DNA of 45,737 nucleotides from positions 1 through 45,737 of the forward strand of contig CACEJY010000012.1 in assembly GCA_902559985.1 (NCBI GenBank), given 5' to 3'. Positions 35,697 through 44,800 of this stretch are shown here, in pieces; position 1 is the stretch's first letter; each line of letters begins with the position of its first letter. The position numbers and the translations under genes were made by a program. The stretch is from an uncultured SAR116 cluster alpha proteobacterium. Its GTDB lineage: Bacteria > Pseudomonadota > Alphaproteobacteria > Puniceispirillales > Puniceispirillaceae. Under the pieces are notes generated by a model. That model worked only from the letters and a program-made list of their open reading frames with translations. It did no database searches and had not been told where the DNA came from.

Positions 35697-35715
35697 TTGC
35701 ACCAGATTTGCACCA
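35697..35715 (+). repeat. Paired TTGCACCA sites at the left end of the islet
   Basis: TTGCACCA occurs at 35697-35704 and 35708-35715, start-to-start distance 11 bp, about one helical turn. The reverse complement TGGTGCAA occurs at 38292-38299 and 38345-38352 near the other end. The placement suits integrase arm-type binding sites. The role is inferred. Confidence 0.5.
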
Positions 35716-35785
35716 CACGCTGAAAAAACAGGGTCAATTGGCTTACTTTTTCACGTTCAGTATTAAAGGCTTTCACTTTTTTGTT

Positions 35786-36193
35786 TTAAGCTCTGGATTG
35801 GATGAAGGAGTAAACGGCTACACAAAACAAAATAAGTATCGAAACAGTCAGGACAGCTCTAAATAATTTGAGTAAGGCTTTGCCGAAAGAAACGGCAAAC
35901 GATTCCTTCTCAACTTTTTCGGTTTCCTCAATATTTAGTAATTGAATCGCACGCAGCTGCTCATCTTCAATAATCGAGTTCATTGCTATCTCATCTTTCA
36001 GCGCCTCGACTCTCAACTTTATATATAAAGCTTTTGCTTTTTTTTCCTCACCCTCAGTCTTAGTTAGTGCTTGACCCCAAGTGCCTTCTTTTCGTTCATC
36101 ACTGTTGATTTCGTGCATTACATATTCAAAAAGCTTTGTTTCTAGCATCCTTTTAGCAACTGCATTTTTGTCATTTCGTCTGAACAATCCCAT
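35786..36193 (-). CDS. Hypothetical protein with C-terminal membrane anchor (islet cargo)
   Basis: ATG at 36193, preceded by an AAGGAT site, gives 135 residues starting MGLFRRNDKNAVAKRMLE. The frame could extend to 36253, but those residues look non-coding. The protein is charged and helical with a segment KAKALYIKLRVEALKDE, which I recall from short helical regions in various proteobacterial membrane proteins. One C-terminal membrane span (about residues 111-130, VLTVSILILFCVAVYSFI) follows. It is probably cytoplasmic-facing and tail anchored. No catalytic motif is seen and the function is unknown. Confidence 0.7.
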   Translation of the reverse strand: MGLFRRNDKNAVAKRMLETKLFEYVMHEINSDERKEGTWGQALTKTEGEEKKAKALYIKLRVEALKDEIAMNSIIEDEQLRAIQLLNIEETEKVEKESFAVSFGKALLKLFRAVLTVSILILFCVAVYSFIQSRA

Positions 36194-36617
36194 GGGGGCA
36201 CATCCTTTGCTCGGTAAACACAAGGAATGCCTACAGAACAATGAGTTATCCAAGTGTATCTCTAAGGAGTTGGTGCGGCCGAGATGAAGTTCTACGCTTC
36301 AATACTGCACCAGTCTCACTGCTAAATAAGCAATAGCTCCACTTTAGGATACTGTGAGTCACTGTCAACAGGCACATTTGGTATACTCTGTGTACACCAA
36401 GGTTTCATGTACTCTTAAAGAACTCTCTGAGAACACTGATACTCAGCACCCCTTAAGGAACTCCTATAGGTCTCTAGAGAGTCTCTGGTGTGTCTGATGG
36501 TGGGGGTGTGGAACTCACTTGGGGTACCCTGTGGAGAGGGGTGGTTTGCACATTTGATTGGTTCATCTAACCTGATGGTCATATATTTAAATTGAACACA
36601 AAAAGATGGGATAAAAT
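36194..36617. other. Non-coding region within the islet, rich in short inverted repeats
   Basis: No gene is seen in 424 bp between two divergent islet genes. It contains an operator-like inverted repeat (36378-36400), a CTGAG/CTCAG hairpin (36427-36446), the palindrome TCTCTAGAGA (36472-36481) and a near-duplicate pair CTTAAAGAACTC / CTTAAGGAACTC around 36415 and 36454. It likely holds both divergent promoters and perhaps a replication or control site. Confidence 0.45.
36378..36400. promoter_or_regulatory. Operator-like inverted repeat in the islet
   Basis: TTGGTATAC (36378-36386), a 5-bp spacer, then GTACACCAA (36392-36400) form a 9-bp inverted repeat with one mismatch. It lies between the divergent membrane-protein and OGFr genes and would suit a dimeric repressor. 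No regulator is encoded in the islet. Confidence 0.4.
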
Positions 36618-37064
36618 ATGGCTTCGCTTTGTAGTTTTCTTACTGGACATGAAACCAACAGCAGTGGTTGGCTCCTATCTCATGTTTGGAAATTCAACGA
36701 TACGCAGATAGAAAACACCCACACATTTATTCAATGGGTGTTTCCAACGAACGAGGCGAGCAGAGCTATGCCTGGGTCGCCATTGCTCGATGAAGAGGAA
36801 ATTGCAGAAATACAAAATAGTGAGCAAGCAAAACAAAATTTAAGTAAATCTGCTGATTGGTATTTTAATTTTCTCAGAAGAAATAGCTTTTGGCGAAAAC
36901 CTCACGACCATAATCATCTCCGTATTACTCGCGTGATAAAATCATTGCGTCTTTTATGTGGAGATGATGAGGCTGATTACTTTAAAGAACAATTCTGGCA
37001 ATTGCTTGGAACTGACATTTCTCAAATTCCGTCAAAGACAATTGAATATTGGGAGGATGCCTAA
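36618..37064 (+). CDS. OGFr-domain protein (opioid growth factor receptor-related)
   Basis: This 148-residue protein matches the conserved region of the OGFr_N family (Pfam PF04664). Key segments are ENTHTFIQWVFPT (residues 32-44), the Pro/Leu-rich PGSPLLDEEEIAEI, and HNHLRITRVIKSLRLL near residue 98. The family is named after a vertebrate receptor but is widespread in bacteria, where its role is unknown; the name does not imply opioid binding. No signal peptide or membrane segment is seen, so it is probably cytosolic. The ribosome binding site is weak. The gene converges on the RpoC-like fusion with a 4-bp stop overlap, in the tRNA-Ser islet. Confidence 0.8.
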   Translation: MASLCSFLTGHETNSSGWLLSHVWKFNDTQIENTHTFIQWVFPTNEASRAMPGSPLLDEEEIAEIQNSEQAKQNLSKSADWYFNFLRRNSFWRKPHDHNHLRITRVIKSLRLLCGDDEADYFKEQFWQLLGTDISQIPSKTIEYWEDA

Positions 37065-37993
37065 TATGCATCTTGCAGAATGATATTGGCTAAAATATCA
37101 CCCGGCTGCACCTCCTCTTTCTCATCACGACTTATGTGGCATCCAATCGGCAAGCTATAGGTGGCCGGGCTACCATCAGAGAGCACTTTAACTTGACCAT
37201 CGGTTGAGAGAATTTTGATATGTGGTTTTAGTGAATTTGATTGGTTATCACTAAGAACTGTCCTCGAGGTTATGCCCGTAGCATCGCAATATTTGGTCTC
37301 TAGAGTTTGCCCCTCAATTAAGTCGAAATATGCCACAAAACCACTGGTTTCAGCGATGATTTTTTGAAAATATGGGTCGAAGCTAGCAAGTTTCTGACCT
37401 TTTGCTACACTGTCTCCATCTTGAAATAATAATTCATCCCCATACATCAACCGATGATGCTCCAGAATTTCATAGTCTGCGTCTACAATCATGATTTGTG
37501 CAACGTGGTTACTCAATATTTTTACATCATCACTTCGTTCAAAAACATCAACATTGAATGTTTCGATTTTCCCATTACTCAAAGCTTCAATATGCCTAGA
37601 TGGATTTAATCTAAGCTGCCATTTTCGGTATTTTTCTGAAATGTATCTCTGCTCACTATCTGGCACACCAGCCATTTTTGCAGTCCATCTATCAGAATCT
37701 ATTTCTACCCAGTCGCACTCACCATAGGCCAGCCAAACTTCAGGCCCCGTCATTATAATGCAGTAGTCTTTCCAGATTTGCTTTCCCTGTGGGTCTTCAT
37801 GTATTCCGACCATTCCGTATGATTTTAATTCTTCTTCTATGTCACTATCATCACCCATAGAACCGGTTCTATATAAGTGGTCATCATACCAAAATTGGTG
37901 GTTTTTCTTCCATTCCTCCCAACCACCAGGATATTTTTTTTCAATTGCGTCTCTTCTTACAATTACATTTGAAAATTCAAGCATTACACTCAT
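37061..37993 (-). CDS. Fusion protein: unnamed N-terminal domain plus RNA polymerase beta' SI3-like SBHM domain
   Basis: The 310-residue protein has two parts. Residues 1-107 (MSVMLEFSNVIVRRDAIEKK, YPGGWEEW, ECDWVEID) resemble a family of short uncharacterised bacterial proteins that normally stand alone. Residues about 137-305 read like the sandwich-barrel-hybrid-motif region of RNA polymerase beta' (SI3): GDELLFQDGDSVAKGQKLAS, FDPYFQKIIAETSGFV, DLIEGQT, DATGITSRTVL, LKPHIKILSTDGQ, YSLPIGCHI, VQPGDILANI. In E. coli RpoC the matching text includes WDPHTMPVITEVSGFVRF and LTGLSSLVVLD. The trigger-loop sequence that follows in RpoC is absent, so it cannot be a polymerase remnant. A good AAGGA site precedes the ATG. 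It may bind RNAP-associated factors; this is inference. Confidence 0.8.
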   Translation of the reverse strand: MSVMLEFSNVIVRRDAIEKKYPGGWEEWKKNHQFWYDDHLYRTGSMGDDSDIEEELKSYGMVGIHEDPQGKQIWKDYCIIMTGPEVWLAYGECDWVEIDSDRWTAKMAGVPDSEQRYISEKYRKWQLRLNPSRHIEALSNGKIETFNVDVFERSDDVKILSNHVAQIMIVDADYEILEHHRLMYGDELLFQDGDSVAKGQKLASFDPYFQKIIAETSGFVAYFDLIEGQTLETKYCDATGITSRTVLSDNQSNSLKPHIKILSTDGQVKVLSDGSPATYSLPIGCHISRDEKEEVQPGDILANIILQDAY

Positions 37994-38291
37994 GGAAAAT
38001 CCTTCTAAAAGGCAGAGGGGGTCTGTGGCTACCGCGACGTTGACCTATTGTCATTATAAAGTTTCTGCCTGAAACAAATAACAATAACAGGCCAATGAAT
38101 GTTACTAAATCTAAACTCCACTCCATCCCTTATTTCTTCACTTTTGTACCAATCTTCGGACATCTGACTCACCAAAATCATGACTTCTAAATTGTTCTTT
38201 TTATTGAAGCTATCAGGAGATGTGTCGGTTGAGTAGGGGGAGTATGTTCTATATTATTTTGAACAACGGGTTTGTGACCGTATTTTGTCCG

Positions 38292-38352
38292 TGGTGCAAA
38301 GCTGACACATCCTGACACACTGTGACACAACGTGACACAAGTTCTGGTGCAA
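38292..38352 (-). repeat. Paired TGGTGCAA sites at the right end of the islet
   Basis: TGGTGCAA at 38292-38299 and 38345-38352 are reverse complements of the TTGCACCA pair near the left end. They flank the TGACACA array. A related TTGCAACC lies just beyond at 38358. This is consistent with arm-type integrase sites. Confidence 0.5.
38303..38339 (+). repeat. Four TGACACA boxes phased at exactly 10 bp
   Basis: TGACACA begins at 38303, 38313, 38323 and 38333, with varied 3-bp spacers. A 10-bp period puts all four on one face of the helix, typical of cooperative binding by an excisionase-like or iteron-binding protein. It lies 54 bp from the right attachment repeat. Confidence 0.6.
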
Positions 38353-38392
38353 CTCTCTTGCAACCAATTGTATTAATTAATAAATTTCGGCA

Positions 38393-38407
38393 TCCCCTCC
38401 GCCATTT
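38393..38407 (+). repeat. Right attachment-site repeat (attR core)
   Basis: TCCCCTCCGCCATTT is an exact copy of the tRNA-Ser 3' end at 35651-35665. No other tRNA sequence surrounds it, so it is a stand-alone duplicate, as expected at the distal end of an integrated element. Confidence 0.75.
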
Positions 38408-38813
38408 CTTTTCATTCCCAAAAGTTGTCTATTTTCCAATGCTCTTGAAAATATTGTGGTCGCTGAGGCAGTTCCCGTGCCAAGGTTAAAACCGCTGTGC
38501 TTTGATTGGTGGCGCTTCTTCCAAATGCAAGATCACCTGCCTAACATCCAATGAATTTATTTTTTCCGTCGAATTTGGTTAGTGCATCCCTATCAGTGGT
38601 AAAATTTTTTTAAATGGTTTGTTAATCATGTTTCCTGCCGCCATCTTTTGAGGTTTTTTTGCGAAGTGTTTAGAAGTTTTAGCCAAGTATGCATCTTACG
38701 CTCATTTGGTGCATATTTGCATTTAATTATAAAAGTTATTAAAAAAACACTGGGAACCGGTCGTTATATACACTTGAATACAGCGCCTTCTTGCTGTTAG
38801 GAGATATGACTCG

Positions 38814-41800
38814 GTGCTAGCCAGGCTCGCCATTTTATGTGTGTTGCAGCTGTTTGCGCATTTGTTCAATGCAAATGCGGCAAATGCGAGCTGCTATTCT
38901 GCTGACTCGAACACTATTGGCACTGCCAGCCCTTGTTTGGGCATGCTGATCGTCGATCAGACGATGTTAAATACCGCCGTTGCAAACGGTAGTTATGCGA
39001 TAACTGGACCTGACTCAAACAGTTACACATTTGGGAATTCTGCTCGAAATATCTTCACTGGACAAATGACCAGTATGTATGGCTTGTTTCGTGACAAAGC
39101 ATCATTCAATGAAGACATTGGTTACTGGGATGTGAGCAATGTTACAGATATGACGAATATGTTTCGTGGCGCGTCATCTTTCAACAAGAACATCGGTTCT
39201 TGGGATGTGGGTAAGGTTGAGTATCTTGACTCAACGTTCCAGGGAGCAACGGCATTCAATCAAAATTTGAATTCATGGAACGTCTCAAATGTAACCAATT
39301 TGGGAAGCACTTTTAAATCAGCAACATCTTTTAATGGTGATATAAGTTCTTGGAACACAAGCAAGGTTGATTATACTTGGTATACGTTCCAAGGAGCCAC
39401 ATCCTTCAATCAAAACATTTCTTATTGGAACGTGGCTAATGTCTCAAACATGATTTACATGTTTGATGGCGCGACAGCTTTTAATCAGGACTTAACTGGC
39501 TGGGATGTCAGTCGATTTGCATCTCAACCATCCGGCTTTTCCAACAATGCAAGCGCATGGGCGCTGAACAAAAGACCATTGTGGGGCATACCGCAACTGT
39601 CCTCGACTGCACCAGCCGATGGAGCTACAGGTGTTGCCGCAGACGCGAACATAACCTTAACCTTTGGCAAAAATATTCAAGCTGGTAGCGGGTTTATCAA
39701 GCTTTACAAATCTGACAACACTCTTGTGCAGTCCTTTAATATCGCTAGCGCGGCAACCTTCTTGGGTAATGCGGTAAGGGTGAATCCATCGTCGAACCTT
39801 GACTCTCTTCAAAGTTACTATGTGAAGGTTGATGCAACTGCGATTGACGATACAGGTGGTAATTCCTTTCCGGGGATAAACGACACTACAACATTAAATT
39901 TCACTGTTGCTGACGTTGCGGCACCGACGCTCTCATCAAGCTCACCTGCAGACAATGCTACAGGCGTTGCGGTTAGCGCAAACATTGTCCTTACCTTCAA
40001 CGAGAATGTAGTTGCGGGCAGCGGTAATATAACCCTTAAAAAATCATCTGATAATAGCACTGTCCAAGCGATGCCAGTTGATGGTGGAAACGTAACTATA
40101 TCTGGAAATACTGTAACAATAAATCCAACTGCGAACCTTGATTCGTCTCTTGGATATTATCTTCAGATTGCCGCAACAGCTTTAGATGACGCAAGTGGTA
40201 ACTCATACGCGGGTATAAATGATGCTACGACGCTTAACTTCACTGCGGCCGATATAATTGCGCCAGCACTGTCATCAAGTTCTCCAGCAGACAATGCAAC
40301 GGGGATTGGTTCGGCTGCAAATATTACTCTAACTTTTGATGAAAACGTCAAAGTGGGAACAGGAAACATAACATTATTTAAAGCTGACAACTCGCAAGTT
40401 GAAGTATTTAATGTCACGAGTGACGTAAGCGTTTCCGGCGCAGTTGTAACGATAAACCCTACCATTGATTTCCTATCTAATGGTGGCTACTACCTTCATG
40501 TTGCTGCGACTGCAATAGATGATTTGAGTGACAACTCCTACGCTGGTATCTCTGACGCAACAACACTGAATTTTACCGCTGCCGCTGATAACGTTTTACC
40601 CACGCTTGTATCGAGTTCGCCGGCTGACAATGCAACCGGTGTAGCAGCTGGCGCAAACATTGTGCTCACGTTTAATGAGAACGTTGTGGCTGGCAGTGGC
40701 AATATTACGCTAAAAAAATCTTCTGATAATAGCACGGTTCAGGCGATGCCAGTTGGTGGTGGAAATGTTTCCATATCTGGAAACACAGTGACGATTAACC
40801 CAAGTGCTGACCTTCAGTCTTCGGAAGGATATTACCTAGATATAGCAGCGTCAGCGCTTGATGATGCAAGCGGCAATTCATATGGTGGCATCAACAATAG
40901 TGCTACATTAAATTTCACAGCCGCAGATGTTGCGGGACCAACGCTTTCATCAAGTTCGCCAGCTGACAATGCGACAGGTGTGGCAGCTGGTGCAAACATC
41001 GTGCTCACGTTTAATGAGAATGTTGTGGCGGGTAGTGGTAATATCACGCTCAAAAAATCTTCTGATAATAGCACCGTCCAAGCAATGCCAGTAGGTGGCG
41101 CAAACGTCTCTATTTCAGGTGCTGTCGTCACAATTAATCCAACCGCAAACCTAGACTCTTCTGAAGCATATTATGTTCAGATTGCAGCAACTGCGTTTGA
41201 TGATGCTAGTGGCAACTCTTACGCAGGCATAAGCGATACGACGTCACTCAGTTTCACGGCGGCCGATACAGTTGGGCCAACAATGGTGATTACATCAACC
41301 ACCTCTGGAGTTAGCAGTGGGGCGGCAACGAATGATTCCACTATCAACCTCACATTTACTGCAAATGAAGCGGCAACGGGATTTGTTGTAGGTGACATCA
41401 CCGTAGCCGGAGGCTCTTTGAGTAGCTTTGCGACTGTGTCATCAACAGTCTATACAGCAACGTTTACACCGTCTGGAGCAGGTGCAAAGACTATTGATGT
41501 TGCTGCAAATAAATTTACAGATGCAGCTGGCAATAACAACAGCGCTGCAACACAGTTTACATGGAACTATGATAATGTGGCGCCGACAATGGCTATTACG
41601 TCGACAACTTCTGGTGTTAGCAGCGGTTCGACAACTAATGATTCTACTATCAATCTGACATTTACCGCCAGTGAGGCAGCAACAGGATTTGCCGTAGGTG
41701 ATATCACTGTAAACGGAGGCTCTTTGAGCAGCTTTACAGCGGTTTCATCAACAGTCTATACGGCAACATTTACCCCATCCTCTGCTGGTGCCACGACGAT

Positions 41801-44800
41801 TGATGTTGCCGGCAATAAATTTACAGATGCAGCTGGTAATAATAACAGCGCTGCAACTCAATTCACCTGGACATATGATAATGTAAATCCGACGTTAGCA
41901 TCGAGTTCGCCAGCGGATAACGCCACGGGTGTCGCTGTGGACGCGAACATTGTACTTACATTTAGCGAGAATGTTGCAAAGGGCAGCGGCAACATAACGC
42001 TTTACAAAACTGACTCTACTTTAGTCCAAACGATTGACGTAAACTCCGGTTTGGTAACGGTGTCAGGCACGGGCGTTACAATTAATCCGACTGCAAACTT
42101 GGACTCTGCCCAGGGATACTACCTGCATATTGCGGCAACAGCATTCGATGATGCTGTGGGCAATTCTTATGCTGGCATTAGTAATTCCTCAACATTGAAT
42201 TTCATTTCCGTTGACACAGTTAATCCAACTTTATTGTCTACGTCACCAGCTGACAATGCGACCGGTGTGGCGGTAGGAGCAAATATTGTATTTACATTCA
42301 GTGAAGCTGTTAAGGCTGGCTCTGGTGACTTTAAGTTGTATAGGAGCGACAACACGCTCCTCGAGGATTTAGACGTTACATCAGGCGCTGTCACATTTTC
42401 AGGAGCCACAGTAACTGTAAATCCAGCGGCTGATTTAAGTTCCCTCACAGGTTATTATATGAAAGTTGAGGCGACCGCAGTTGATGATTTGACCGGAAAT
42501 TCCTACGCTGGCATCAATGACACAACGTCACTTAACTTTACTGCAGCGGATGTTGCTGCCCCTACATTATCATCAAGCTCGCCGGCTGATAATGCTACTG
42601 GAGTGGCAGTCGGTGCAAACATCACTTTGACGTTCAATGAGAATGTGGCAGCTGGTAGTGGTAATATCACACTTAAGAAATCATCCGATAACAGTACGGT
42701 ACAGACGATGGCTGTCGGTGGCGGAAATATTAGCATATCCGGTGCCGTTGTAACGATTAACCCAACGGCTAACTTGGACTCCTCGCAGGGTTACTATGTG
42801 CAGGTTGACGCAACAGCGATCGATGATACGAGTGGCAACTCTTTTGCTGGTATAAATGATACGACCACCTTGAATTTTACCGCTGCTGATGTAGTCGCAC
42901 CAATACTATCATCAACCTCCCCAACTGATAATGCGACTGGAGTTGCTGCTGGGGCAAACATTGTTCTGACATTTAATGAAAATGTTGCAGCTGGCAGTGG
43001 TAATATTACACTGAAAAAGTCATCAGATAATAGCACTGTACAAGCAATGGCAGTGGGTGGAGCAAATGTCAGCATATCTGGCGCCGTTGTAACAATTAAC
43101 CCAACAGCTAACTTAGCTTCCTCCCAGGGCTATTATGTGCAAGTTGATGCGACAGCAATCGATGATACGAGTGGCAACTCTTTTGCGGGAGTCAGTGATA
43201 CCACCACTTTGAGTTTTACTGCGGCTGACAGCGCTGGGCCGGCGATAGCATCGAGCTCGCCGGCGGATAATGCGACGGGCGTAGCTGTAGATGCAAACAT
43301 TGTTCTTACATTTGATGAGAACGTTGTGGTTGGTAGTGGTAACATCACGCTCAAGAAATCATCAGATGATAGTACTGTTCAAACGATGCCCGTGGGCGGT
43401 GGAAATGTCAGTGTATCTGGCGCGGTTGTGACGATTAATCCATCAGCAAATTTAGACTCTTCGCAAGGCTATTATATTCAGATCGCGGCAACAGCTTTTG
43501 ATGATGCGAGTGGTAATTCCTACGCCGGCATTAGTGATAAAACTTCGTTGAGCTTCACCGCGGCAGATGTTTTGGGGCCAACGCTGTCATCAAGCTCACC
43601 CGCAGATAACGCTACAGGGGTTGCTGGAGGTGCAAACATAGTCTTAACCTTTAATGAGAATGTTGTCCTTGGCTCTGGAAATGTAAGTCTCTATAAAACC
43701 AATGGGACCTTGGTTGAGGCGATGAATGTCTCTTCATCAGCGGTGACTGCTTCGACTAATACCGTTACAATTAATCCAACTGCTAATCTAGTTACTCTAG
43801 AGGGCTATTATATCCTGATTGACGCCACTGCAATCGACGATGCGAGTGGCAATTCATACGCAGGAATTGGAAATTCTTCTGCCCTGAATTTTACTGCGGC
43901 GGACTTATCGCCTCCAACACTTACCTCAACCTCGCCAGCAGATAATGCAACCGGGGTCGCTTTAGATTCAAATATAACGCTTACCTTCAATGAAGCTGTA
44001 GTGGCCGGCAGTGGCAATTTGACATTGTTTAAATCAGACAATACTCAAGTCGAAGCTATAGCGGTTGGATCAGGGCAGGTAACCATTTCAGGAAATGCTG
44101 TTACAATCAATCCAACAGCAAATTTACAGTCTCTTCAGGATTATTATCTTAAGGTAGCGGCAACAGCTTTTGATGATGCGAGTGGTAATTCTTTTGCTGG
44201 AATTAACAACGCTACAACGATAAATTTCACAGCTGCAGATGCAACGAACCCTACGCTTTCATCGAGTGTGCCAGCGGACAACGCGACCGGTGTTGCTGTG
44301 GGCGCGAACATTGTTCTGACATTCAATGAGAATGTGGCAGCTGGCAGTGGTAATATTACACTTAAGAAATCTTCAGATAATACTACTGTTCAAGCAATGC
44401 CAGTGGGCGGCGGTAATGTTTCCATTTCAGGCACAACGGTAACGATTAATCCGACTGCAGACTTGGACTCTTCCCAGGGATATTATCTGCAGGTCGCAGC
44501 TACAGCGATTGATGATGCAAGTGGTAACTCCTACGCTGGCATCAATGACGCAACCACACTTAATTTTATCGCGGTCGATAATGTTAGTCCGACGCTTGCT
44601 TCTACCACGCCGGCTGATAACGCTACGGGTGTGGTCCCGAGCGCGAATGTTGTACTGACATTTAGTGAAAATGTTCAAGTTGGCTCGGGCAACATCACCA
44701 TTTTCAAATCTGACAACACGCAAGTTGAGGCGATAGATGTGACTTCAGGGCAAGTAACAGTATCAGGTGCAGCAGTAACAGTTAACCCAAGCTCCAATCT

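Larger units (their letters stand above)
35651..38407. mobile_element. tRNA-Ser-integrated islet, about 2.7 kb, without its own integrase
   Basis: The segment is bounded by a perfect 15-bp repeat of the tRNA-Ser 3' end (35651-35665 and 38393-38407), as made by site-specific recombination into a tRNA gene. Inside the left end lie two TTGCACCA copies; inside the right end lie two inverted copies plus four phased TGACACA boxes, resembling integrase arm and accessory-protein sites. It carries three genes with no housekeeping role, and looks more AT-rich than the flanks. No recombinase is encoded, so it is either mobilised in trans or a decayed remnant. It is unlike an insertion sequence: no transposase or terminal inverted repeats with target duplication are seen. 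Confidence 0.72.
37994..38813. other. Right end of islet and leader of the giant surface protein
   Basis: No convincing gene is seen. 37994-38290 is AT-rich and holds the fusion gene promoter. 38292-38352 holds the TGGTGCAA and TGACACA sites, and 38393-38407 the right attachment repeat. 38408-38813 is the leader of the giant gene, AT-rich near 38720-38750. A 42-codon minus-strand frame ends at 38412 and looks protein-like but has no start. Confidence 0.45.

Noticed and set aside
37061-37993. Reading the RpoC-like region as a broken rpoC pseudogene
   Set aside because: The frame is intact, has its own ribosome binding site and a distinct N-terminal domain, and contains only the SI3-like part of RpoC.
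38303-38339. Short regularly spaced repeats as a possible CRISPR array
   Set aside because: Units are 7 bp with 3-bp spacers and there are no cas genes; far too short for CRISPR.
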